41,172 bases of DNA, taken from Intestinimonas massiliensis (ex Afouda et al. 2020) (GTDB lineage Bacteria; Bacillota; Clostridia; Oscillospirales; Oscillospiraceae). The stretch is taken from NCBI RefSeq assembly GCF_900626285.1, contig NZ_LR131147.1, positions 1,348,715-1,389,886 on the forward strand. The letters run 5' to 3'. Positions within the stretch are counted from its first letter, which is position 1. Every line of letters starts with the position of its first letter. The notes beneath the pieces were generated by a model, which ran no database searches, was not told the DNA's origin, and saw only the letters and a program-made list of their open reading frames with translations. The translations under genes and the position numbers were made by a program. Shown piece by piece: positions 31,420 through 39,687 of the stretch.

Positions 31420-32327
31420 TTGCTCGTCCTGCACCGGAACGGTTTCGCCTCAGACGAACCATGATGTTTCTAAGCGCCCAGAAGCCCGGCCTGATCAAAG
31501 ACGCCTATATCTATGGTGCGGACAGCCTGATTCTGGATCTGGAGGATGCTGTGGCGGAGAATCAAAAAGATGCCGCCCGGTTTTCCCTCTATCACACGCT
31601 AAAAACCATCGACTATGGCAGCACAGAGGTTTTGGTGCGAATCAACGGTTTGGATACCCCTCACTGGCAAGAGGATATCCGGGTCAGCGTAGCGGGAGGC
31701 GCGGATGGAATCCGTATTGCAAAATGCGAATCCGCCGCCGACATCCACCAGGTAGAGCATGCAGTCGAACAGGCAGAGGCCGAATTTGGTGTGCAGAAGG
31801 GTCGCACTCTTCTTATGGCCGCTCTGGAGAGTCCAAAGGGTGTACTTAATTCCTATGAAATTTGCTGTTCCTCCAGCCGCATGCTGGGTGTGGCCCTCTC
31901 CGGCGGCGATTTTCGGAAATGTATGCAGGTCTCCCCTACCCGGGACGGAATCGAAATGGCGACGGCCCGAGGCCACATTGTGTTGACCGCCCGGGCTGCC
32001 GGCGTACAGTGTTTTGATACGGTATTTACCGACCTGGACGATATGGAAGGCTTCCGCCGAGAGGTCATCCAGAATCATCAAATGGGTTTCGATGGAAAGA
32101 GCGTCATCAATCCCAAGCAGATTCCCATTGTCCACGAACTCTTTGCCCCCACCCAGAAGGAAATCACCGCTGCGGAACGCATTGTCCGGGCGGTGCAGGA
32201 GCAGGCGGCCCAGGGAATCGGCGTATTTACCATTGACGGAAAGATGATCGACATCGCCTTCCTGCCCGGCGCTGCCCGCACCATTGCGCTGGCAAAAGCC
32301 TGCGGCATATATAAAGGAGACCTCTGA
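31416..32327 (+). CDS. citE: Citrate lyase beta subunit (citryl-ACP lyase)
   Basis: A 303-residue HpcH/HpaI-type aldolase of the citrate lyase complex. It cleaves citryl-ACP to acetyl-ACP and oxaloacetate. Landmarks: RTMMFLSAQKPGLIKDAYIY, the acidic motif SLILDLEDAVAENQK, RINGLDTPHW, the arginine region GADGIRIAKCESAADI, and GFDGKSVINPKQIPIVHELF near the C-terminus. The length is normal for CitE (about 290-305). It overlaps citD by 4 bases and is followed one base later by citF, so the three subunits are co-translated. Confidence 0.95.
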   Translation: MIARPAPERFRLRRTMMFLSAQKPGLIKDAYIYGADSLILDLEDAVAENQKDAARFSLYHTLKTIDYGSTEVLVRINGLDTPHWQEDIRVSVAGGADGIRIAKCESAADIHQVEHAVEQAEAEFGVQKGRTLLMAALESPKGVLNSYEICCSSSRMLGVALSGGDFRKCMQVSPTRDGIEMATARGHIVLTARAAGVQCFDTVFTDLDDMEGFRREVIQNHQMGFDGKSVINPKQIPIVHELFAPTQKEITAAERIVRAVQEQAAQGIGVFTIDGKMIDIAFLPGAARTIALAKACGIYKGDL

Positions 32328-32328
32328 T

Positions 32329-33888
32329 ATGATCAATTTTATAGGTAGGGACATTCCCGATTTTCTGTTGAAAAACGGCAGGGAGGCCTATCAGGGCAAG
32401 AACTATAAAGACGGAACTTTCCTGACCAAGGTCGGCCCCCGTACGGTACGCCGGGAGGCCCCCGTGGACACCAAGGTTGTTCCCTCCCTGAAGGAGGCCC
32501 TTCAGCAGTGTAACGCCCATAGCGGTATGACCGTCTCCTTCCATCACCACCTGAGAGACGGTGACTATGTGGTCAACCTGGCCATGGCCTCCATTTTTGA
32601 AGAACTGGGTCTGAAGGATATTACCATCGCCGCTACCTCTCTGGGCAGCGCCCACGACCCGGTGGCGGAATACATCCGCCAGGGAAAAGTGGTGGGCATA
32701 CAGACCAGCGGAATCAGAGGCAAGGTGGGTGAAGTGGTCTCCCAAGGGCTGCTGCAGACACCGGCCATTATCCGCAGCCACGGTGGACGCCCCCGAGCCA
32801 TTGAATGTGGGGAGGTTCATATCGACATTGCCATTCTGGCGGCCCCCACAGCGGACTGCATGGGCAACTGCCGGGGAATCGGCGGCAAGAGCGACTGTGG
32901 CTCTCTTGGCTACGCGATGGCTGACGCCCAGTACGCCGACTATGTCATTGTGGTAACCGATACCCTGGTGGACTTCCCCAACTATCCTCCCAGTGTCAAG
33001 GCCATTGATGTAGACTGCGTGGTTGTGGTGGATTCCATCGGAAACCCCAAGAAAATTGCCAGCGCGGCTGCCCGGATGACAGAAAACCCCCGGGATCTGA
33101 TGATGGCGCAAAACGCTGCACAAATTATGGCGGCTACCCCCTATTTTAAGGACGGGTTTTCCTTCCAGACCGGCGTAGGCGGCCCTACCCTGGCCGTCAA
33201 CCGTTTTCTGGCACCCCAGATGCAGGCCCGGAATATCCACATGGGCTGGGCCATCGGCGGGATCTGTACCTCCATGGTAGATATGCTGAAACAGGGGCTG
33301 GTGGATCAAATTATCGACGTTCAGGACTTTGATCTGGGCGCTGTGCAGAGCATCCACCGTACCCCGGGACACTTTGAAATGAGCGCCAGCCAATACGCCA
33401 ACCCCGCCAACAAGGGCGCTTTCGTCAATTGCCTGGATTTTGTCATTCTGGCCGCCCTTGAAGTGGACATCCACTTCAATGTAAACGTACTGACAGGTTC
33501 CGATGGCGTGCTGCGGGGCGCCCCAGGCGGCCACCCGGACACCGCTGCAGGAAGCAAATGCTGTATCATTGTCACCCCGCTGCTCCGAGGGCGTATGGCA
33601 ACGATATGCGAACAGGTGGTTACGGTGACCACCCCCGGAGACTGTGTGGACGTAGTGGTCACAGACTACGGTATCGCGGTCAATCCTCTGCGCCCTGACC
33701 TTGTGGCCTGTCTGGACGCGGCAGGTATCCCCCATGTCCCCATCCAGTGGCTGTGTGAAAAGGCCTATCAGATTGTGGACAGACCAGAGCCCCTCCACTG
33801 GGAGGACGACGTGGTGGCCATTGTAGAGGCCAGGGACGGCACCATCCTGGACGTGGTACGCAAGCTGAAGCCCTATTCCTTTGATTGA
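32329..33888 (+). CDS. citF: Citrate lyase alpha subunit (citrate-ACP transferase)
   Basis: A 519-residue CoA-transferase-like subunit that swaps acetyl for citryl on CitD. ATG 32329 follows AAAGGAGA just after the citE stop. The in-frame extension to 32284 lies inside citE. Typical CitF segments: HSGMTVSFHHHLRDGDYVVN, KVVGIQTSGIRGKVGEVVSQ, IRSHGGRPRAIECGEVHIDI, GIGGKSDCGSLGYAMADAQY and GSDGVLRGAPGGHPDTAAG. The length is as expected (505-520). It joins CitD and CitE in the lyase complex that starts anaerobic citrate fermentation in the cytoplasm. Confidence 0.96.
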   Translation: MINFIGRDIPDFLLKNGREAYQGKNYKDGTFLTKVGPRTVRREAPVDTKVVPSLKEALQQCNAHSGMTVSFHHHLRDGDYVVNLAMASIFEELGLKDITIAATSLGSAHDPVAEYIRQGKVVGIQTSGIRGKVGEVVSQGLLQTPAIIRSHGGRPRAIECGEVHIDIAILAAPTADCMGNCRGIGGKSDCGSLGYAMADAQYADYVIVVTDTLVDFPNYPPSVKAIDVDCVVVVDSIGNPKKIASAAARMTENPRDLMMAQNAAQIMAATPYFKDGFSFQTGVGGPTLAVNRFLAPQMQARNIHMGWAIGGICTSMVDMLKQGLVDQIIDVQDFDLGAVQSIHRTPGHFEMSASQYANPANKGAFVNCLDFVILAALEVDIHFNVNVLTGSDGVLRGAPGGHPDTAAGSKCCIIVTPLLRGRMATICEQVVTVTTPGDCVDVVVTDYGIAVNPLRPDLVACLDAAGIPHVPIQWLCEKAYQIVDRPEPLHWEDDVVAIVEARDGTILDVVRKLKPYSFD

Positions 33889-33908
33889 ACCTCGGAAAGG
33901 AGATCACT

Positions 33909-34910
33909 ATGGAGGATATCGTACTTTCCAGTCTGGAGCGAACAGACACCGACTCTGTGGCGCACTGGAAAAAGCTGTTGGAGCGGGAAGGAATTCACGA
34001 GGATCCCCATCTGGACTATACCGTGGTAGCCTATGACCGCCACGGAGATATGGTAGCCACCGGTTCCTGCTTTCGCAATACTCTGCGCTGCTTTGCGGTA
34101 GATTCCGCCCACCGGGGAGAGGGACTCCTCAACTGCATCGTCTCCCACCTGGTGGACTACCAGTACCGTCATGGGATCTGCCATCTCTTCCTCCACACAA
34201 AATGCTGCAATGCGCCTCTGTTTCACGAGTTGGGCTTTTACGAAATTGCCCGGGTAGAGGGGCAGGTGGTCTTGATGGAAAATCAACGGGACGGCTTTTC
34301 GCACTACCTGAACAGCCTCACCAGAGGACGGGGAACACAGGCTGCCATCGTTATGAACGCCAACCCGTTTACTGCAGGACACCGCCGTTTAGTGGAGACA
34401 GCCTGCAGAGAAAACGACACCCTCCACTTGTTTCTTGTCTCGGAAGATCTATCGCAGTTCTCTTTTGAGACCCGAAAGCAATTGGTGGAATCTGGTACCC
34501 GCGACCTGACAAATATCATATACCATGAAACCGAGAGCTATTTGATTTCAGCTGCGGTATTCCCATCCTACTTCTTCCCCAGCAACCAGGAACTCACCTC
34601 AATTCAGGCTACGCTGGACTGCACAGTATTTCTCAAAATCGCCCATGCCCTGGATATTACCTCCCGCTATGTGGGCGAAGAGCCCTTCAGCAAAACCACG
34701 GCAGTCTACAATCAAGTCCTCAGCACACTGCTTCCTCCAGGAGGCGTGGCCTATCGTGAAATCCCCCGGCTTACCGCAGACGATACCGTCATCAGCGCCT
34801 CTACTGTCCGTCGCCTGATTGCGGAAAAAAAGCCTCCGGCCGATCTGCTGGTCAAATTACTCCCTCCTACCACTTATCAGTATTTACTGGGAGCCCGTCT
34901 GATTAAATAA
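33909..34910 (+). CDS. citC: Citrate lyase ligase (acetylates the prosthetic group)
   Basis: A 333-residue [citrate (pro-3S)-lyase] ligase. ATG 33909 has AAAGGAGA upstream and follows citF by 20 bases. The N-terminal part is a GNAT-like domain (VAYDRHGDMVATGSCF, VDSAHRGEGLLNCIV, LFHELGFYEIARVEG). The rest is a nucleotidyltransferase domain with NANPFTAGHRRLVE, the ATP-binding N-x-N-P-x-T-x-G-H signature, and a late ISASTVRRLI. It uses ATP and acetate to make the thiol of CitD's group an acetyl thioester, activating the lyase. Gene order is citD-E-F-C here, with C last, while C comes first in Klebsiella. Confidence 0.94.
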   Translation: MEDIVLSSLERTDTDSVAHWKKLLEREGIHEDPHLDYTVVAYDRHGDMVATGSCFRNTLRCFAVDSAHRGEGLLNCIVSHLVDYQYRHGICHLFLHTKCCNAPLFHELGFYEIARVEGQVVLMENQRDGFSHYLNSLTRGRGTQAAIVMNANPFTAGHRRLVETACRENDTLHLFLVSEDLSQFSFETRKQLVESGTRDLTNIIYHETESYLISAAVFPSYFFPSNQELTSIQATLDCTVFLKIAHALDITSRYVGEEPFSKTTAVYNQVLSTLLPPGGVAYREIPRLTADDTVISASTVRRLIAEKKPPADLLVKLLPPTTYQYLLGARLIK

Positions 34911-34913
34911 GGC

Positions 34914-34958
34914 TATCAATACCCGCCAGCGTGTGATCACCTCTGGCGGGTATTGATA
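34914..34958 (+). terminator. Terminator after citC
   Basis: A perfect 15-base stem: ATCAATACCCGCCAG and its complement (within 34914-34958) around a 14-base loop, starting 4 bases past the citC stop. The T-tract is weak on the plus strand. Confidence 0.75.
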
Positions 34959-35034
34959 TGCACTTCAGGGTATGCTGCTTTGACACGTACACACTATAAT
35001 ATGCTCAGAATCAATTTCAGCCAAGGAGATTGTC

Positions 35035-35610
35035 ATACGTATTATCATTTCTCGCGCCAAAAAGATGAGAGAACACAGAATGCTTTGCACCGGAGGAAAT
35101 GCTCGTTTTTCATCGGAGGCGAAACGACTGAAAGCCATACTGCAATCCAGTCGTTCCGAAAGATGAAGCAGCTCTGGAACTGTAACGATTCCATCGCAGC
35201 CTCAAATGTGAAACGGCTGGCAGAAATGGATCTGCGTTGCCGCCTGACCCCTGCCCTTCTGGCTTATTAGGAAATCCAGTATCGCTATATGGCTCCCCAT
35301 GTATTTACCGCCCCACAGTTGGATTATGTACGGGAACACCTACACATCCTCTCCGGCTTTTATGGTCTGCTGCAGCCCTTTGACGGTGTGCGGCCCTACC
35401 GTCTGGAGATGCAGGCTTAAACTGGCGGTGGGTCAGTGTCGGGATCTATACGCTTTCTGTGGCGATAAACAGGCAGTAGCTCTATACCGGGAGGGCGCCT
35501 GGATCTTAAACCTGGCTTCCAAGAAATATAGCCGTGCCGTCATTCCCCATCTTCCCTTCTCCGTTCCCTTGATCACCTGTGTATTTGGCACTTTAGATAT
35601 ACTTCCTTAA
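35035..35610 (+). pseudogene. yaaA: Decayed yaaA (DUF328, peroxide stress/iron protein)
   Basis: Across three frames the region spells a YaaA protein. The pieces are RIIISRAKKMRE at the start, MKQLWNCNDSIAASNVKRLA with EMDLRCRLTPALLAY, then YMAPHVFTAPQLDYVREHL with LSGFYGLLQPFDGVRPYRLE, and WILNLASKKYSRAV near the end. The expected start codon is ATA (35035) behind a good AAGGAG. There are at least three frame changes and a TAG at 35,268-35,270. YaaA limits free iron during peroxide stress, so the function is lost here unless another copy exists. The 3' end fades out near 35,600. Chromosomal in origin, which suggests real chromosome lies here. Confidence 0.82.
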
Positions 35611-36037
35611 TAAAAGTACTGATACATTAACCTACCAACAGTTCTATGAAGTTTGCTCAGCTACTGATGCCGAAAGAATGATGTCCCTTGGACTCGAGAA
35701 ATTTGTTAAAATAGAATAGCAATATTTTAAGACAAATTAATCAATGCGGTAGTAATTAGTTATGAAATAAAATTGAGCCATGACCAGCGGAATTAATTTT
35801 GCTGGTCATGGCTCAATTTTTGTATGTTGCTGCGGATTTTGCTGAACATCCCATGTCCAAGTATTTTGGAGGCGTTCCAATTCACGAACCGACCATGACT
35901 GTTTAAATTAAAATGTTCCAATGCCCAGCATGGTTGACCTAAAGGCGGAGGGATACACCAAGAACCTTTTCATAATAGCCAAGCGCAAGCAGAAAATGAA
36001 ATGTAATTTTATCCCCATCATCTATGAGGAAAGTGCT
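35611..36037. other. Degraded intergenic stretch with gene remnants
   Basis: No intact gene. Two short coding-like remnants can be read: TYQQFYEVCSATDAERMMSL near 35,625-35,719, ending in a TAG, and VDLKAEGYTKNLFIIAKRKQ near 35,933-35,992, which resembles the last strand of a SAM-dependent methyltransferase. AT-rich compared with the flanking genes. A long perfect hairpin lies in the middle (next entry). Confidence 0.45.
35769..35820. terminator. Long perfect hairpin, bidirectional terminator
   Basis: AAAATTGAGCCATGACCAGC and its complement form a stem of about 20 bases with a 12-base loop. A and T runs flank both sides, so it can stop transcription in either direction. Confidence 0.75.
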
Positions 36038-36325
36038 ATGAGCTTTAATAGCGATGACTACGGTTCACGGATTAGGAGTTTGCGGAAAAATCGTGGGCTT
36101 ACACAGGAACAGCTGGCAGAGAAAATGAATGTCAGCACTCCCTACATAGCAAAAATCGAAAATGGGAAACAAACCGGCCCGGTCGAACTGGCTGTAGAAT
36201 TCGCAGAATTCTTTGAGGTTCCTCTGGATTATCTCCTGGTGGGAAAAGGAGATTTTGCAGAGGAACAGAAGCGCAGACTGCGGATGGCCATCTCTCTTCT
36301 GTCCAAATTGGAGGCATCCCTCTAA
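36038..36325 (+). CDS. XRE-family transcription regulator
   Basis: A 95-residue protein from ATG 36038, behind GAGGAAAG. The frame is open back to 35921 but the upstream part looks like a remnant. The Cro/CI-type helix-turn-helix is complete: IRSLRKNRGLTQEQLAEKMN, VSTPYIAKIENGKQTGPVEL and FEVPLDYLLVGKGD. It probably represses a nearby mobile element. Two 12-base direct repeats immediately after its stop may be its operators or those of a lost neighbour. It is lower in GC than the conjugative element and may be horizontally acquired. Confidence 0.88.
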   Translation: MSFNSDDYGSRIRSLRKNRGLTQEQLAEKMNVSTPYIAKIENGKQTGPVELAVEFAEFFEVPLDYLLVGKGDFAEEQKRRLRMAISLLSKLEASL

Positions 36326-36359
36326 AAACTTTCCATTTTGGGTTGGTAAACTTTCCATT
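36326..36359. repeat. Direct repeat, 12 bases, period 22
   Basis: AAACTTTCCATT occurs at 36,326-36,337 and 36,348-36,359, starting directly after the stop codon of the XRE gene. The spacing of about two helical turns would suit a protein binding one face of the DNA. Confidence 0.5.
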
Positions 36360-37001
36360 CTGTTTCTGTTGGAAGAATAAGCTCGGAGTTACAATCTTCG
36401 TGAGATCAAAACATCTCATGGAAGCTTGAAAAACACCGCCCCATCGGCGGTCATATCCAGCAACTTGAATACATTAGCTGACGGAGAGAGCGTCAGGCCG
36501 AGTGCGCGAAGACCACCTGTGCGGAGTATTCTGCATCAAAGGACGGCCATATAAGGTGCAGAGCGATACCCACTCAGGCCAGGACAGCTTTGGCACGCTG
36601 TTTCGCCACGACCTCGTCAGCCTACAATGATACTTCTGTTTACGCAGCTCGGAGAGATCCTCGGAGGGGTGAGAGTCCCATGATGTGCGCCAGCACAGTT
36701 TAAGTTGCCGCCCCGCCTGGGGAAGTAGTGTCGAATACAGGCAAATAAAGCTATTGTCAAAGAACAGAAGGCCGCTCCAGACTTGGAGCCTATGCGTGCT
36801 CTTCTGACTTTTGGGGGCGGCCTTCTGTTTTCTTTGATAGTAGAGATATGGGAATCGGTCATAGTCTTTTATCTACCTCCTTTTCAAAATATCTGAAACA
36901 TCCACCATCCTTTCATTGCCTCCATACACCCCCTTCTCCAAGGCTCCCTGATTGGTTCTCATATTTCTGCTATCAAAAGCAGCATAGGAAAGTGAGGGAT
37001 C
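36360..37001. other. About 640 bases without an intact gene
   Basis: I see no intact coding region. One short frame (36,508-36,630) reads as a possible protein remnant, including CGVFCIKGRPYKVQSDTHSG, preceded by stops. A large hairpin is at 36,758-36,836. The last 100 bases are AT-rich and probably contain the promoter of the recombinase module. Confidence 0.5.
36758..36836. terminator. Long-stem hairpin, probable terminator
   Basis: CAAAGAACAGAAGGCCGC (36758-36775) and GCGGCCTTCTGTTTTCTTTG (36817-36836) pair over 18 positions with a two-base bulge. The enclosed part reads SKSGAAF in one minus frame, like the two terminators at 26,875 and 27,645, suggesting a related repeat. Confidence 0.55.
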
Positions 37002-37145
37002 ATGATGGAAAATATTGATTTGTGCGGTGTCATCCAACTACTCCGTTCGTTGGTAGCGCAGAAGAAAGCAACGGAAAAAGAGGCCCGGAAGATATTGTCC
37101 CGAATTGCCGCACAGACCGGTGCGGACATTATCCTTTCTTTCTGA
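37002..37145 (+). CDS. 47-residue protein of the recombinase module
   Basis: ATG 37002 has GTGAGGG upstream. The product MMENIDLCGVIQLLRSLVAQ ends EARKILSRIAAQTGADIILS-F and is helical and lysine-rich in the middle. Short proteins of this look often precede serine recombinase genes in Firmicutes elements, as I recall, where they may act as a directionality or loading factor. The role is unproven. It lies 75 bases before the recombinase gene on the same strand. Confidence 0.65.
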   Translation: MMENIDLCGVIQLLRSLVAQKKATEKEARKILSRIAAQTGADIILSF

Positions 37146-37220
37146 AATCGCATTCTTTTCAATCGCTATTTCAAAGGTGTTGTGGTATTGTTTGTGTTGC
37201 AAAAAAGGAGGTGAACTGAC

Positions 37221-38828
37221 ATGGCGGAAAAGCTGATGACCAACGGCAGCATGGCGCTTCGGGAAAAGCAATACCGGGTCATTACCATCGAGGCAAACGA
37301 AAAGCCCCAAAATGCCAAATTGCGGGTTGCGGCATACGCCCGTGTCAGCTCCGCCTCTGATGACCAGCTAAACTCCTTCGCCGCTCAGAACCATCACTAC
37401 AGTGACCTGATCTCCAGCAAGGATAACTGGAGAATGGTAGATATATACGCAGATGAGGGTATCACAGGGACATCTGCTGAAAAGCGCGAGGACTTTCAGC
37501 GACTTCTGGCGGACTGCCGTAGAGGACTGATCGACAGGGTGTTGGTAAAATCCATCTCCCGATTTGCCCGCAATACCAAGGAATGCCTGGAAACCATCAG
37601 AGAGCTAAAATCACTCGGCGTCGGCGTCTACTTCGAAAAAGAGAACATTGACACTGCGAAGATGTCCGGCGAAATGATGACTGCGCTCTTCGCATCCTTT
37701 GCCCAGGCCGAGAGCGAATCCATCTCCGACAATATGCGGTGGGGCATTCAAAAACGAATGCAGGCTGGGACATACATACCCGCAAACTTGCCATACGGAT
37801 ATACTCTACAGAACCACTCCATACACATTGTGAAGGAACAAGCTGTTATCGTACAGCGGATATTCAGTGAGTACCTTTCTGGCAAAAGTACAGAGCGGAT
37901 AGCATTTGACCTGCGAGAAAATGGTATCCCGTGTAAATCGGGTGAAGTCGCATGGGATTCAACTGCCATTCGATATATTATCTCGAATGAAAAGTACATT
38001 GGCAATTCTGTATGGCAAAAATACTTCTCAACAGACACGCTCCCATATAAGTGCCGGCTGAACCGAGGACAGAAGGTTTCGTACTACGCATACGGGACAC
38101 ACGAAGGAATCGTATCCAAAGAAGACTTTGAGAGAGCAAATGCTTTAATGAAATCTCGCGCACAGAAGATTACATTAACGAAAAAGAGTCCGTATGCGTT
38201 CCGGAAAAAGATAGTTTGCGGTGACTGCCAGTCACTATTTCGTCGCAAGGTGGTGCGCGGAATTATATACTGGGTATGCATAGGACACGACAAGAAAAGA
38301 CACGGCATAAAATGCAGCATCACACCAATTACAGAGGATGAAATAACAAGTGCTTTCATCCGTCTATACTATAAGCTCAAGCACCATAGTAAACCACTCC
38401 TCATGGGAATGATCACCTCGCTCCAAGCTATCCGCAACCGCCGGATGCTCTGGAGTATGGATGTCATTGAACTTAACAAGCAAATATCAGATCTTACCAG
38501 TCAGAATCAAATGTTGGCCACACTGAAACAGCAGGGCCTCATTGATCCTGATATTTTTATATCCCAGAGCAATGAGTTGACCGAGCGGCTCCGCGCTGTA
38601 AAGCTGAAAAAGGAGCGTCTTCTGGCGGTCGATGGCGACAACACCATCGACCAAACGCGGGATCTGATGGAAATCTTGGATGATGGCCCGGACTTCCTTG
38701 ACAGCTTTGACACAGAACTGTTCGGTGAGCTCGTTGAAAAGGTTATCGTGGAAAGCAATGAGCGCATCCGCTTCCGCCTGAAAAACGGGCTGGAGTTGGC
38801 AGAAACCATAGAGAGGACGGTGCACTGA
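37221..38828 (+). CDS. Large serine recombinase (integrase/transposase)
   Basis: A 535-residue large serine recombinase behind AAGGAGGTG. The resolvase domain opens at about residue 34 with LRVAAYARVSSASDDQ (nucleophile S43), followed by IYADEGITGTSAEKREDFQR and SISRFARNTKECLETIRELK. The recombinase domain follows (IVQRIFSEYLSGKSTERIAF, IRYIISNEKYIGNSVWQKYF). A zinc ribbon (CGDCQSLF...CIGHDKKRHGIKC) and a coiled-coil (LNKQISDLTSQNQMLATLKQ) complete the family layout. It cuts and joins att sites with a 2-base stagger. Its stop overlaps the next start as TGATG. It may drive the element to either side. Confidence 0.94.
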   Translation: MAEKLMTNGSMALREKQYRVITIEANEKPQNAKLRVAAYARVSSASDDQLNSFAAQNHHYSDLISSKDNWRMVDIYADEGITGTSAEKREDFQRLLADCRRGLIDRVLVKSISRFARNTKECLETIRELKSLGVGVYFEKENIDTAKMSGEMMTALFASFAQAESESISDNMRWGIQKRMQAGTYIPANLPYGYTLQNHSIHIVKEQAVIVQRIFSEYLSGKSTERIAFDLRENGIPCKSGEVAWDSTAIRYIISNEKYIGNSVWQKYFSTDTLPYKCRLNRGQKVSYYAYGTHEGIVSKEDFERANALMKSRAQKITLTKKSPYAFRKKIVCGDCQSLFRRKVVRGIIYWVCIGHDKKRHGIKCSITPITEDEITSAFIRLYYKLKHHSKPLLMGMITSLQAIRNRRMLWSMDVIELNKQISDLTSQNQMLATLKQQGLIDPDIFISQSNELTERLRAVKLKKERLLAVDGDNTIDQTRDLMEILDDGPDFLDSFDTELFGELVEKVIVESNERIRFRLKNGLELAETIERTVH

Positions 38829-39574
38829 TGGGCAATCGGAAGCAGCCGTTTGGCTACAGGGTGGTTATGGGAGAAATTGCCCTCCATCCGCAGGAATCAA
38901 AGCTGGTAGAGTACATCTTCCGACAATACCTTACGGGAGCTACCCACAACACCTTGGTAGAGGAGCTTCGGGAACAGTCAATTCCCTATGACGTGGGAAA
39001 GGTCTGGAACAAAAACATGGTCGCCCGAATTCTGGAAGACAGCCGTTATACGGGAGAGCGCGGCTATCCGCCGGTCATTGATCAAGAAGCCCTGGAGAAA
39101 GCACTGGAAAAGCGAAGCGCAAAGCAGACGGCAGCTCCCAAAACGGACACGCAGAAGTTCCTCCGCCGCTTCAGCGGGCGGCCATCGACAGCGCACATGG
39201 AGCGGCAGGTGCTGGATCTGCTCAACAACCTAATCGTATCGCCGGAACAGCTCCGGCTTCCGGCAACAGCGCCGCCTGATCGATCCACCGAACTGAACCT
39301 GCAGCGTGAGCTGGACAGGGTGATGGAATGTCAGCCAATCGACGAGGATGCCGCAAAGGCGTTGATCCTGTCCATCGCTGCGGCTCAGTACAGCGCCATC
39401 GACTCCCGCGAATACGAAACGGTTCGTCTGCGCAGAGCGTTTTCCGGGCGTCAGCCCATGACTGCATTGGATGCAGAACTGCTTCAAAGCTCAGTATCCG
39501 CCATCCATTGTCATAACGATGGAAGCCTGAATATCCAGCTGAAAAACGGTCAAGTAATTGGAAAGACCTGCTAA
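38828..39574 (+). CDS. Recombinase-domain protein lacking the catalytic domain
   Basis: A 248-residue protein coupled to the recombinase before it by a one-base overlap. It begins directly inside the recombinase (DNA-binding) domain: MGNRKQPFGYRVVMGEIALH, KLVEYIFRQYLTGATHNTLV, and NKNMVARILEDSRYTGERGY. It has no resolvase domain, no active serine and no zinc ribbon. The C-terminal half (LDLLNNLIVSPEQLRLPATA) is helical and then beta-rich. It is not a truncation: a good ATG start and intact frame suggest a specialised partner that helps bind att sites. The role is inference. Confidence 0.78.
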   Translation: MGNRKQPFGYRVVMGEIALHPQESKLVEYIFRQYLTGATHNTLVEELREQSIPYDVGKVWNKNMVARILEDSRYTGERGYPPVIDQEALEKALEKRSAKQTAAPKTDTQKFLRRFSGRPSTAHMERQVLDLLNNLIVSPEQLRLPATAPPDRSTELNLQRELDRVMECQPIDEDAAKALILSIAAAQYSAIDSREYETVRLRRAFSGRQPMTALDAELLQSSVSAIHCHNDGSLNIQLKNGQVIGKTC

Positions 39575-39687
39575 CAAAAGTCAAGTAAAACTTTCAAAGG
39601 AAACGAGCAAAGGAAAAGGGTGCACCAAATTAAACCGCTGTGCATTTCAAAAAATGGCGGTCAGCCAGACAGTATAGAGCTGGGAAA

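Noticed and set aside
32227..33798. 523-codon frame antisense to citF
   Set aside because: citF is certain on the other strand and the antisense product is His/Gly-rich shadow sequence.
36617..36862. 81-codon minus frame and nearby intron-like phrase GGTGAGAGTCCC
   Set aside because: The frame covers the large hairpin. The phrase recalls group II intron domain I, but no domain V, no intron-encoded protein and no clear boundaries are visible.
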